Source: Ampullaceana balthica (taxonomy: Eukaryota; Mollusca; Gastropoda; Lymnaeidae). Taken from it: a stretch of 64,000 nt of DNA. The position numbers were made by a program, and so were the translations under genes. Position 1 is the stretch's first letter. Every line of letters begins with the position of its first letter. The stretch spans positions 124,001 to 188,000 of the forward strand of contig CALYLW010000436.1 of NCBI GenBank assembly GCA_944989445.1, written 5' to 3'. Below are positions 1-11,072 of this stretch, piece by piece. The notes beneath the pieces are model-generated. The model saw nothing but the letters and a program-made list of their open reading frames with translations. It was not told the origin of the DNA and did no database searches.

Positions 1-60
1 AACATGAACAGCTTACATTGCTTAAAAAGTGTTTTAAAAATCCGTAAATAGCTGAAATAC

Positions 61-331
61 GCGGTGGTCGAGTGGCAGCGCACTGGACTGTCGTACCGAT
101 GGTCACGGGTTCGAATCTGTTGGCAAGTGATGCAGCATTCACATGCCACGGCTTTGTGGGTTCCACGCATTACCCAGCCGCCTAACACTACAAGTGTTAG
201 GTACCCATTCGGAGCGGGGTGACTCAGGGACGCCCTAGGCCCCGGGAACAAACCCTTGCCTTCACACGGATTCGAACCCGTGACCATAGGTACGACAGTC
301 CAGTGCGCTGCCACTCGACCACCACGTCCCC
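61..331 (-). mobile_element. tRNA-derived SINE with an inverted second tRNA-like head
   Basis: Read on the minus strand from 331, the head has an A box (TGGTCGAGTGGCAGC) and a B box (GGGTTCGAATCC) with tRNA-like spacing, as in Pol III-driven SINEs. A body follows with a 'gaatgggtacctaacact' stretch of a kind I associate with mollusc SINEs. The far end, 61-117, carries the same tRNA-like sequence in the opposite orientation, nearly identical over about 50 bases, so the element could fold into a long hairpin. The T arm does not form a standard 5-bp stem with a 7-base loop, so neither head is a working tRNA. Family assignment is not certain. Confidence 0.65.
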
Positions 332-1534
332 ATACATTTTATGTCATGTTAGTAGGTAGAATTCATTCTTTACTTCATAGTTTACACATTCATTTATAAT
401 AACAACAGGTTTTATCAAATATGGGATAATATTTATGATTATTATTTTCACAGAATAATTTTAATCATATAAAACATGCAGAATTAAAGGATGAGGCCAT
501 GGAAACAATGTTTTGTTCTGTCTGTTGATGGAGCTCCAGCTACGTTGGGTCGTTAACGTGGTTTTTTCGCTTTCGCAAGAGAGAAGATAGCGGCTGGATG
601 CGAAGTCAATAGTGCGCTCGCCTCACAAGCTGAGGGGCGTGACATCTATCTCACGTTAAAGCCACAATAAAAATGATGAATGACTAACGCTAAGATTGTC
701 CGCCAATGACCCAGAAGGGAGATGGGGCACCCACCAAGGATTACCAAGCCCCTAGTAAGTTATAATTGAAACATTAGGACCACCTACGACCAATTCTTAT
801 GGGACTTTAAAAAGAGAGAGAAAGAGAAAATAATTCCAAATTGAAATTCTTCAATTGAAATTGAAATTAACCAATGATCAATCATCATGCTCTAATTGTG
901 AAACATTTGGAACTTGAACTGGAGGTCGTTATGTATGATATTATCCAGATTGTAAACTTTATTAAAGAACATGCAACTGTTTTGTTATTTATGTAAAGGT
1001 GGTGAGGCTGAATATACAGACCTACTTTATCACATCGAGGTATGGTGGCTATCACGTGGCTGAACAGAGTATGTGCTCTGAAAGTGTAACTTCAAACATT
1101 TCTGTCTGGTAAAAAGCATGTTGAGTTACACATACTTAGTGAGCTATTTTTGTAGCATATGAATGAACAAAGAACTGCAGGGAACAAATATCAATATAAT
1201 TTCAGCCAGAGAAAGGATTGCAACATTTGAAAACAAAGCATATCTGACATATTTTCGGATGTCAAATGCTGCAAAGAATTTTAATATTGCACATGAGGAG
1301 GGCGTCCAATAATTTAATGTAACTTTTAAATTAAATGTGCGCTTTCACGACATTATCGCATTATATCCTATTGTTCATATCAAGAATGGTATGCGCCGTA
1401 AGATTACTTTTTAGCCACGTCTTGTCGTCTTGTTCAGGGTTCTAAGACTCAGAATATGCGCCTTCTGCATGGGCTTGGCCCCAGATTCCTTGGGGGGGAG
1501 GGGGGATAGGACTTAAGACGCTCCCCTAAACCTT
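332..1534. other. No gene; possible SINE-like stretch at 500-760
   Basis: AT-rich sequence without recognisable coding content. Around 590-645 the motif 'agtgcgctcgcctcacaagc' recurs on the minus strand at 61300-61360. It resembles the anticodon region of a Val(CAC)-type tRNA, suggesting a second tRNA-derived SINE, but I cannot define its ends. Confidence 0.35.
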
Positions 1535-1901
1535 CGAGTCAGTGGAAAGAACCTCACGCCTTTGGGGGTAACGTCAACATAAATTTACAAATAAATAATT
1601 TTCTTTTGAATGAGACAAGGGAGGTGGGGCTACACCATACGCTTACAGTTAGTAACTAAGCCATAAAGAACAAACATATATAAATGCATATTTTATATTT
1701 ATATATAACGAACACTATGAACTAGTGACGATAATTGTTTAAATGGAACTAATCTATACTGGTGGTAAATGAATCCCTGCAATTAATTAAAATATTTCCT
1801 TTTTTAAAGGGATCGAAATGATGTGGCGTGACACTTGGATAAACAACTTCATTAGGCCAAGGGTAACCCCCAAGGCGTGAGGTCCTTCCAACACGACTCG
1901 A
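1535..1901. repeat. Short inverted-repeat element (MITE-like)
   Basis: About 38 bases at 1535-1572 (core ACCTCACGCCTTTGGGGG) recur inverted at 1862-1901 (core CCCCCAAGGCGTGAGGT) with a few mismatches. The enclosed ~290 bases are AT-rich and non-coding. A diverged family A hairpin module sits at about 1805-1845. No clear target duplication is visible, so the MITE label is tentative. Confidence 0.45.
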
Positions 1902-2320
1902 CTCATTAAAAAAATTACAGTCCTATGTAATGGTTATAATGCTTATATACTTAACGGCCAGACCATTGTACAAATAATGATAAATCAGACATGTTACAAA
2001 AACAAATTTGTTAATGTCAAAATTAATTATTTTAAACATATCAGTAAATGTGTAATTAAGAGGAAAAAAAGATTGGTAGCTTATATTACGTTATTATGTG
2101 TCATGTAAAAAAGACAAGATTATTAATGAAAATTACTAATTATAAAATTATCAGTAAATATAAAGTCATGTCTACAAAGACTTACAGACTAGTAATGTAA
2201 AGTTTGTTTGTACTCTGAAGTGACTCGTTTAATAAAACTAAAAAAATATTTGTGCAAACATGGACAGCAGCTCGTTTTAATTTGATGCAGTGTTTGATTG
2301 ATATGAGAAACATAGTGTTA

Positions 2321-2765
2321 CATATATTTATTAAATTAGTATCGAAGTCAAGTGGCGTTCCACTTGGATAATAAATTAATTAATGCAAATATAATGTACT
2401 TCTTAAAAGTTGAGAACAAATTATTTATATTTCGTATTGAAAATAGATTTTCTAGTTGACATAATTTTAAATAGATGTGATTCGAACAATTCTTTTCTTC
2501 CCTTGAATATAATTTTGGTAAAAATCAAATTAATTTAAAAATAATATAACATTTAAGTAACACAAGTTAGTAACTCACTGCCCCTTTGAAAAATAAACTA
2601 TACTGTAACGAAGTTTATAATAAAGATATTAATATGGTCATGATACATTTTAAAGCTATTTTTATTCAAGTAAAACTTTATATTAAATACATCAACATTG
2701 GTGCTTTCTGGTGCAGCGCTGATAGGAAACACAATTTATGCACGTTAATGTAACACAGTCCTAAG
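2321..2765 (+). repeat. Family A dispersed repeat, copy A1
   Basis: Contains hairpin HP2 (CAAGTGG, loop CGTT, CCACTTG at 2349-2366) preceded by 'atcgaagt', and about 350 bases downstream the conserved box GGTGCTTTCTGGTGC (2700-2714). The same order and spacing recur in roughly ten copies in the window. No coding content. The right side is cut by the TIR element at 2779. Confidence 0.6.
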
Positions 2766-2778
2766 GGATTTGGGTGGT

Positions 2779-4028
2779 CGGACACTTCGACCCCGGACGA
2801 TTCGACCCCGGACGGTTTGACCCTGCCAGTTCGACCACAAAAAGTTTCGACCCCAGGACGTTTCGACCACAATATGTATCGACCCAAGAGAGTTTCGACC
2901 CCGGACAGTTCGACCCCTTCGTATCTACACCGTATACTTTTTAAATATATTTTTAAAAATTAATATTTGGGATAAAAACAATTTAACTTAAAATTATTAT
3001 CCAATAAAAATTAAATACAGTTTGAAATTGTTATTGACAACAAGTCAATATTCAACGCGAATTCATGATTGTGACAAATGCGCCATTCCTCTGAGGTAGA
3101 ATGTCCTTCCAAACCAATCCAACTCCACCCCCACCCCCATCCCCGGGTTTAATCGGACAAAACAAAGGCAATGTGGTCAGACAGTACTTTCTACAGTTGA
3201 CTACATTCTCTCTCCACTACCCCCACTTACTCTATTTACCCTCGCCAGCACACGGCTTGCTGTGGTTGTCACTGAGTGTAGCCTTCGTAAAACTCAGTAA
3301 CACGAGATTATGAATCCATCGGACGAAATGTAAACAACAATGACGTAACGTTCAGTCCGGTTTTACCGGTCCAGCAGCTTGAATGCTATTATCTGCTAGG
3401 CAGCTGTATAAACTATTGAAATTTATAAACTTTAAGTACTGACAAATTTGTACGTCTTATTAAAATCAGTATTTCTGCTAGGGATGTTTACACGTGTTTT
3501 AAGCAACACAAGAAACGGAAGTGGATGCAAAGGGTGCGGGTTTGTAATGTTTTCAGCGCCTGCGTTCAGCATGTCGACACTTAAAATGAATTTTTTTTTA
3601 AATTTAAAAAAAAATTGTAAAAAGAAAATTTCGTTTGTTTTTGTTATCAAGCTGAAAACCTTTGAACGACTTAAATATATACATTTTTAAAACCCAATAA
3701 TAAATTAGGTCCTTTTTAGTTTTGTTTTTCGTTTGGGATAGGAGTTTTTAATTTTTAATGGATAATATACCAACAATTAATTTTTAAAAATATGTATTTA
3801 AAAAAAAAGAATAAAAAAAAACACATTTCACAATGTAGTAACGAGAGGGTCAAAACGTCCTGGGTCGAATGTGCTGGGGTCGAAACGTCCGGGGTCGAAC
3901 CGTCCGTGGTCGAACCGACCGGGGTCGAAACGTCCTGGGGTCGAAACGTCCTGGGGTCGAAACGTCCCGTGGTCGAACTGGCAGGGTCGAACCGTCCGGG
4001 GTCGAAAGGTCCGGGGTCGAAGTGTCCG
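2779..4028. mobile_element. Non-autonomous DNA element with long TIRs built from a tandem motif
   Basis: The left end (2779 to about 2920) and right end (about 3850-4028) are inverted copies of each other. Both consist of repeated units close to TTCGACCCCGGACG, in matching order and including the same irregular unit with CTGCCAG. The terminal bases CGGACACTTCGACCCC are identical on both sides. The ~900-base interior (primers-free AT-rich sequence, a C-rich patch near 3120) has no transposase. I could not identify a target-site duplication, so the superfamily is unassigned. Confidence 0.7.
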
Positions 4029-4125
4029 TAATTCGTTTTATTATCTCCCTTGTTTTCATTTTAAGGGTCACAGAGCAGGAAATTTAACCCGATGCTTAAG
4101 GGTCCCGTAATTTTCGTCACATTTA

Positions 4126-4250
4126 ATATGGGTTATCTCTGTCTGTTATCACAGGTGATATGGGTTATCTCTGTCTGTTATCAAGGGTGATATGGGTTAT
4201 CTCTGCCTGTTATCACAGGTGATATGGGTTATCTCTGTCTGTTATCAATT
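4126..4250. repeat. 32-bp tandem repeat, 4 copies
   Basis: 'atatgggttatctctgtctg' starts at 4126, 4158, 4190 and 4222, an exact 32-base spacing. It forms the outer end of family A copy A3; a single unit is also found at 61410 at the end of copy A10. Confidence 0.9.
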
Positions 4251-5298
4251 ACCTTGTTCATGTCAGAAACTAATGGATATGTTAGTGTTGTCTGTCCTAA
4301 ATGTCTAATTGTAAAAGTTGTCTGTATTTAAAAGTTATCAGTCTTTAAGTTTTGTCTGTATGTTACATTTGTTAATGTAAGTGTGGTCTGTCAGTTTGCA
4401 AGATATGTTGTGGTTGTCTGTGTTTAATTTGGTTTGTGTTGTCTGTCTATAAATGTGTTCTTATTGTTAAGTTTGTTTTATGTCAGAGATTTCTTATTTT
4501 GTGTATTCCCTAAATAGTAGAGATGTCTGAATTTGTGTGTAGAAGTTTTCTGTTTGTTAGTATTGTCTGTCTGTCTGTAAGAATTATTTGATTGTCAGTT
4601 TTGTCTCTAAGTTTGTTAGAGTTGCCTGATTCTTAGTGTTGTATTTTTGTTTGATAGTGTTGCTTAATTGTTATGTTGTTTAGCCAGTAAATTCTATAAA
4701 GACATGTGAACAAATTCCATACATCATATTTAATTGGAAATGAAATCATTGACACAAGTTTGAACTCACATAAAACACATAAGGGACAATTTACAAATTA
4801 AAATATGATCTATTGTAATATCTGACGTGCAATGAATCTTTATTTACCATGCACGCTGCACTAAAAAGCACCGCTATAAACTTACTTAATATGAGATTTT
4901 AATTGAGACAACTTATGCGGCAGAATTAATGAGAAGAATACACTATTATTTTCTGTAACTTCGTTTTAATTGCAAGCTATAAGTCCTTACGACATAATAT
5001 CACTTACTTGTATGGCATTCACTTTGTATTGCAGGTACACAACATCATGTATAGAATTTTTTTTTAGTTGAAGGAAAAATAATTTTTTTAGAAATCTAGT
5101 TTTTTTTAATGAAGACAACTATAAATATAATGCATTTACCATCATGTATTGCTTTGCCTAATTGATAAATATTTCACCATCTTCGTCTTACAATGTAACG
5201 TTTTATTTATCTAAGTGACAACCCACTTGTCTTCGATCCCTTAAATAAGGGATTTCAATTCCATTGAATTCCAGCTTATTTATGCCAGCAGTATAGAC
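4225..5298 (-). repeat. Family A dispersed repeat, copy A3 (interrupted by a hAT element; resumes at 8146-8200)
   Basis: Read on the minus strand it shows HP1 (ATCCCTT/AAGGGAT at 5236-5253), HP2 (AAGTG/CACTT at 5213-5228), the GGTGCTTTTTAGTGC box (about 4858-4872) and a degenerate GTTGTCTGT-rich array (4260-4690). The match to copy A10 (61400-63310) runs over about 1.1 kb. The 2.85-kb hAT element at 5299-8145 sits inside this copy, close to its 5' side. Confidence 0.7.
4260..4690. repeat. Degenerate GTTGTCTGT-rich array
   Basis: Irregular repeats of GTTGTCTGT and 'taagagttgtctg'-like motifs without a fixed period. The same composition occurs at 8990-9090 and 61430-62660, each time next to the sequence GCCAGTAAA in a minus-oriented family A copy. 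Confidence 0.7.
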
Positions 5299-8145
5299 CA
5301 GGGGTCTCCAAACTGCGGGCCGGATGCGGCCCGCGAGGTCCTCCGATCCGGCCCCTGGAGAACTTGTAATAATTTTAAAAATAAATATTTGTATCTGTAT
5401 TTTACAATAAAAATTTGCGAATAACACTAGCGAAAGCAAACACCGCCGTTTCCGGAAGTCTACTAAGGCTTCTCTTACTTATTAAGAGTTTCTACTTTCT
5501 ATGATTTCATAACTAAAGAGAGTGCTATCAAGGCACGCATTACCGCTAGTCAAACAGCGCTACGTGTGAACAAAGGAAAATTAAAAGGTGGGTGATATTT
5601 TTTCAATTAAAAAAAATAGTGTTGCTACTGCATACAGTTGTCCCTCTGAATGTAAGTTTCAGTTTCGTTATGAAAAATAAGGATAATAGTTATTACATTA
5701 GTGTACATACCTACTGCCCATATATATATGTTATATACTTAATATATATTTTTTCTTTCTCTTCTTTGCTATTATAATTTACATTCTTTCATGGCATGGA
5801 TAATGATTGATATATTTTGCTGGCCTAGTGTTATAAAGTTTAAATATGTGGCCAAAGCTAAAAGAGATGTGAACTCAATGTGACTTGTCATTACACACAT
5901 GGGCAATAGTATGTATGCATATGTATATCGGACTAAGGAACGTACTAAACGTTGTCATATTGTTGGTGTTATACAGTATGTATATTGGTCAAAGTTGTGA
6001 AATGTGTTGCACTCTCTTTTAATTAGTGATAATTATTTACCAGTGTTCATTTTTGAGCGATATTTTTGTTTGCAAGATACTTACAGTTTCACTATTTATT
6101 CATGTTGAATTCACTTTTTATTTTTAGAACCTGAAAATGGCCGAGAAGAGGAAAAGAAAAATAGACAATGAGTGTCGGCAGTTTCAAGATGATTGGAGTT
6201 TGAAATACTTCTTCATTAAATCCGACGAGAAAGCATTGTATGTGATTTGCCATGAAACCGTGGCTGTGATGAAAGAATACAACCTGCGCCGTCATCATGA
6301 AAGCAAACATCGGTAGAAATATGAACAGCTGAAGGGTTAAGTCCGTGCTGAAAAATTTTCCAAATTAAAAAATCAACTCACATTTCAGAGGACAATTTTC
6401 AGTAAATCCTCAAATGAAAATGAATCCTTAACAAAGGCCAGTTATAAAGTTGCCTATGTCCTGGCTAAAAGTGGCAAACCATTTACAGATGGTGAAGTAG
6501 TGAAGGAATGTTTGTTGGAGGTAGCTGAGGAACTTTGCCCAGAAAAGTCCAAATAATTTAAAAATGTAGCTTTGGGTGCAAAATACCATTGCTCGCCGTG
6601 TTGCAGACTTGGGTGAAAACATTGTGACTCAATTAGCGAAAAATGCAAGCCGGTTTCGCCATTTTTCAATTGCAATGGATGAATCGCTGGACAGCTGTTC
6701 CACCTCTCAACTGCTTGTGTTCATTAGAGGTGTGGATGAAGACATGAACATAACACAAGAGCTTGCTTCTCTACATAGCATGTATGGCACAGCTACCGGA
6801 GAGGATATATTCAATGAATTGTGAAAAACATTTGTTGATTATAACTTGGACTGGACTAACTTGACTTGCTTGACTGTTGATGGGGGAAAGAACATGAGTG
6901 GCATAAAGAAAGGCTTGGTTTGGACAAGTGAAGCAGATATGTAATGAGAAACACATTCCACAACCAATGTTCCTGCACTGTATTATTCACCAGCAAGCTT
7001 TGTGTGCTAAATATGTGGACATTAGCAGTGTACTGAATCCTGTGGTGAAGATGGTGAATTTAATAAGGTCACATGGGCTCAACCATAGACAGTTCAGAGA
7101 CATGTTGAAAGATACAGACACAGAATCGCAAGATTTACCATATTATACAGCAGTAAGATGGCTAAGTTGTGAGAAAGTTCTGAGTAGAGTATTTGAATTA
7201 AGAAAGGAAATACATGACTTCCTAGAAAGTAAAGGAAAACCACAGCCATTACTGACTGATGAAGAGTGGGTATGGAAATTGGCCTTTTCTGCAGACATTA
7301 CTGGTCATTTAAAATTTCTGAACCTAAAACTTCAAGGAGAGACAAATCTAGTTTCTGATCTATACAATCACCTAAAGGCCTTCAGAGCTAAACTTGTCTT
7401 GTTTTTGGAACAAGTACAGGCCAACAACTTGACACACTTTCAGCAGTGCAAGGTCTTCATGGCTGAAGCAACAGCTGAGTTCCCCACATCATTTGCATGC
7501 GAGATCATCAAAGACCTCCAGCTGCAGTTTCAGGAGCGGTTTTCTGACTTGGATTCAAAGGCAGAAGAAGTTAGGCTATTTCAAAATCCATTTGAAGCAG
7601 ATGTGGCCAGTTGCTCAGATGAACTGCAGCTTGAGGTGATTGATTTGCAAGCAAATGACTTCCTTAGGGACAAGTTCAAAGAAGGGCTTTTGAGTTTTTA
7701 CCAGTTTTTGCCCAAGGAAGACTTTCCTAATGTCAAAGCTTTTGCATCAAGGTACCTTTCAATCTTTGGAACAACATACTTGTGCGAACAGACATTTTCG
7801 AGGATGAAATACGTGAAGAACAATTTGAGAACTAACTTGTCTGATGATAATCTCAGGTCACTGTTGATGTTAGGGACATCAAATCTAAAGCCAGAAATAT
7901 CTAATATTTTGGCATCCAGGAAACAATTTCACCATTCCCACTAATACATGTATTCATGTGCAGTGCATCAATGTATTATTAAATAATATTTAATATAACA
8001 TTAAATAATATTAATATTATAAATATAATAATATTAAATATATACTTAAAAACAACATGTATGTTTTGATTTTTTCTTATTTGGCCCCCCAACCGCTGTT
8101 TTACAGTTAATCCGGCCCTCCGGCTGAAAAGTTTGGAGACTACTG
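5299..8145 (+). mobile_element. hAT DNA transposon (GTF2IRD2/ZBED-like group), dead
   Basis: The ends are CAGGGGTCTCCAAACT and, inverted, CAGTAGTCTCCAAACT, typical hAT terminal inverted repeats. Flanking 8-mers GTATAGAC (5291-5298) and GTATAGCC (8146-8153) differ at one base and match the 8-bp duplication hAT makes. GC-rich subterminal stretches ('gggccggatgcggcccgc' left, a related C-rich stretch right) flank an AT-rich interior holding the transposase pseudogene. The element lies within family A copy A3. Confidence 0.92.
6137..7944 (+). pseudogene. hAT transposase pseudogene
   Basis: Relic of a hAT transposase of the kind annotated as GTF2IRD2-like or zinc-finger BED-type proteins. A start codon at 6137 follows a possible 3' splice site (TTTTTATTTTTAG). 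The first frame has stops at 6314, 6338 and 6554; the frame then changes, with another stop at 6822 and a one-base shift near 6917. The last 338 codons (6928-7944) are open. Catalytic landmarks remain: FSIAMDESLD (first Asp codon at 6678), CLTVDGGKN (second Asp at 6879), a TAVRWLS block, and a C-terminal dimerisation-type region with YLCEQTFSRMK. It cannot make a complete protein. Confidence 0.9.
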
Positions 8146-8213
8146 GTATAGCCGGAGCTCGATTTAAACAATTTCTTGTGGCTACTTCATTTTGTTCCTT
8201 TATGGCTTAGCAT

Positions 8214-8960
8214 AGTGGTGGGCGTCTGCAGCAATCCATGGGGTGCGGTGACGCAATTTTTATAAAAAAAGGGGTGGGGATGCGGAGAATAACTTTAAAG
8301 AGGTGGTGATAACATCAAATAAAGAAGAAAAGTATTTAGAAAATTAGATTTATGTATTCGCGAAGCTATAAAGCCTTTCCAAGCTACAGAACGTTGACTA
8401 ATATTTATGGTGATAAAAAAGAAAAAAGGATTTATCTCTTTTCGAACTCTAAAAGATTTAAAATAAAAATTTAACAACTGACTTTGACAAAAATCTTTTC
8501 AACCGCAACACACAAGATGGCTATGCTTGCTGGCTTCATACGAAATTTCGTTAATGATTTTTAAATCGGAAAAAAACCTCATACTATTGGTGGAGAAACT
8601 AATAATACGGGCTGTAAGTGAAGTAATACGTACTGAGCTACACAAGCCAAGCATCTGATAATATCAAGAATTTGTGGTTCAGCAAAAATAGCACCGCAAA
8701 GAAGAATTAATGAAATTGCTAAAGATGTTGTAGGTTTCATTGTGCAGCTATTTAATAACATCTCATTTTCTATTTAGTTAGATGAGTAATCTTTGCCAGG
8801 AAATTGGACAATACTTTTAGCATACGTGCGGTTAACAAGTAAAAACATTCCAAAGAATATTTATTTGTCCACTTTATACAAACTGAATACTAAAAGAGAA
8901 TCAATATTTCATTTATTGGATGAGTTTGTTTTTTGTTTTTTTAAATTAAAAAAAGCATCT
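8214..8960 (+). mobile_element. Older hAT relic, truncated
   Basis: The sequence TAGTGGTGGGCG near 8214 resembles a decayed hAT end (CAGTGGTGGGC type), and transposase remains follow downstream. No matching right end or target duplication is visible; the sequence passes into family A copy A4 near 8990. Confidence 0.5.
8490..8945 (+). pseudogene. hAT transposase fragment (ZBED5-like), heavily decayed
   Basis: Translated across frames, the stretch reads like the middle of a ZBED-type hAT transposase: first a part with LASYEISLMIFKSEK, then after a frame change RRINEIAKDV, then FSI-stop-LDE-stop, where the family has SIQLDES with the first catalytic Asp, then LLAYVRL and ESIFHLLDEF. At least two stops and one frameshift interrupt it. 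It is clearly different from the transposase at 6137-7944. The identification rests on motif order only. Confidence 0.6.
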
Positions 8961-8989
8961 AAGTAATATCGTATTATTAGTAACAGGTG

Positions 8990-9326
8990 TTTTTTTCAGT
9001 TTGTTAGAGTTTTCTGATTGTTAATGTTGTATTAATGTTAGAGTTGTCTGATTGTTGTGGTCTGTTTGATTATTTTGTATGATACTAACAGCTGTTTTGC
9101 CAGTAAATTAAAAAATTATTAGAGGGAAAAACGTTCAGTATACATTAATTCACATAAAATTATTGATCCAAGTGTGAACTCACAAATACATTTAAAAAAT
9201 TACCAATTAAAATACATTCTCTTGTCATTTCTGACATGCAATTAAATTGTAATTTCAATGAACGCCACAATAAAAAGCACCGCTATCGACCTACTTTATA
9301 TGAGATTTTAATAGAGTCATCTAAAG
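8990..9326 (-). repeat. Family A dispersed repeat, copy A4, distal part
   Basis: GTTGTCTGT-like array (8990-9090), GCCAGTAAA, then the box seen here as 'aataaaaagcaccgc' (about 9272-9286). The 921-bp hAT MITE at 9327 interrupts the copy; it resumes at 10248. Confidence 0.65.
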
Positions 9327-10247
9327 CAGGGGTTCCCAACCTTTTTGTACTCTAGCGCACATTCTAAAATATCGGCAGGTTAGCGGGCACCAGCTATTCT
9401 TAATCGACAAACTCCTTCCATAACTTGTCATTTTCCCATAATTTATTTTCTCATATTCATAATTTATTAATAAATAATAAACAAAATGTTTTCAAAATAA
9501 TGAAATTATTATTCAAATTGCATACAAAAAAATAGAAATGTATTTACTAAACGTAAACAAAGTAAACAAAAAAAAACACAATTTATAAAAAATGTAATAT
9601 CAATATGTCAATGTGATCTTTGGCATTGCATATCATTGGCCAGTGTCTCACAATTAGGAGAGTATGACGATAATCCTGTTAGCAAACAATCATAAAGACT
9701 CATCGGTGGGTCGAGATCTATATCTTGATTTTATTAAGTTCATGTGTGAAAACAATGATTCGCATAAATATCTCAAACCGAACAATTATTAAATTTTATA
9801 AGCAGCTTGTTTTCAAAAATGGGAATTTTTATATGTCCACGGTATTCCAAAAGTCATCTAATATTAAGGATTTTAGCAAAAATATCAGTCTTAAGGTCCA
9901 CAATTTCTAACTCTAGTTCTTCTGTCTTACCTTGAATAAAATGTGCAATTTATGCGGCCCCTTCCATAACATTTATTTAGCAAGTAAAAGGATTGCCACA
10001 GAAGGAAACCATTGGCTCGATATGTGTAAAATGCAAACATCTCTCTTCAAACTCGATTTTTAACACTTAAAGATGCTTAATAGACAATGACCGTTTAATT
10101 CATTGTTACCTAGAATTTTCTTCATTTGTGGGAAATGCCAAAGAGAATGTTTATGAAAAAATTATGTCTCTGTCGAATAGTGGCGGGCACATACGAATCG
10201 TTCCGCGGGAGCAATGGTGCCCGCGGGCACGGGGTTAAGAACCCCTG
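9327..10247. mobile_element. hAT MITE, 921 bp
   Basis: Terminal inverted repeats CAGGGGTTCCCAACC (left) and CAGGGGTTCTTAACC (right, inverted). Flanking 8-mers ATCTAAAG (9319-9326) and ATCTAAAA (10248-10255) match at seven of eight bases, as expected for hAT. The interior is AT-rich with no recognisable transposase. Near the right end is a GC-rich inverted repeat (GTGCCCGCGGGCAC). It is inserted in family A copy A4. Confidence 0.88.
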
Positions 10248-10690
10248 ATCTAAAACGACAAGATTAATAAAAATAAATCATATTATTATTTTCTTTAACT
10301 TCAGTTATATTGCAATCTACGAGTCTATGTTACATAGTACTACTTATTTGTATGATATACACTTTGTATTGCATGTAACTAAATATTATGTATAGAAATA
10401 CTTAATTCGAAGGAAAAATACGTTTTAGAATCCTAGTAATTTCAATTTCAAAAAACTTTAAATTTAATACATTTACTGTCATGTATTGCTGTGCTTCATA
10501 GATGTACGATCAAATGCACTAAATGGAAGGGTAAATTTAATTATCCAAGTGGCACGCCACTTGACTTCGATCTCTTTAATAAGAGATAACATTTCAATGA
10601 ATTTCTAGGATCCTCCTACCACCAGTATAAGACTGAGTTCTATTCAAACAATTTCTTGTCAATTTCTTACTTCCTTCGATTTTAAATGTT
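10248..10690 (-). repeat. Family A dispersed repeat, copy A4, proximal part
   Basis: Carries the best-preserved hairpin module of the window: HP2 CAAGTGGC-AC-GCCACTTG at 10546-10563 and HP1 ATCTCTT/AAGAGAT at 10570-10588. It is followed by 'ctaccaccagtataagactg', shared with copies A3 and A10. Confidence 0.75.
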
Positions 10691-11072
10691 TCATAATATT
10701 AGTTACTTTCAAAAGGAACATTCAGTAACTTAGCATTGACTTTGTTGCATCAAAGACTGAATACAGATCGATAATTTTGTTGTTACCATGAACTCTACGT
10801 TTTTTAATTGTAATAAAAACTGTCTAATATCAAACATAAAACTGTCTAATATCAAACTAAAATATTTTTTTTTAACATCCAGGCATAATCATCATTTATA
10901 AATACAGACCTACGTCATTTGTTTTATTAGAAAGATGTTAATAACAAGGATAGTGGTGACTATATACATTTTATAACTTGTATAACTCTTAGATATCATG
11001 TGATAGTTGAAGTGAACAGTTTTGTGATGTTGTCTATTTATGTGAACACATTTTTAACATAATCTACTAGAG

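Noticed and set aside
2700..2730. Hammerhead ribozyme core in family A ('ctgataggaaac')
   Set aside because: The CTGATGA...GAAA core lacks a stem II and is not conserved across copies.
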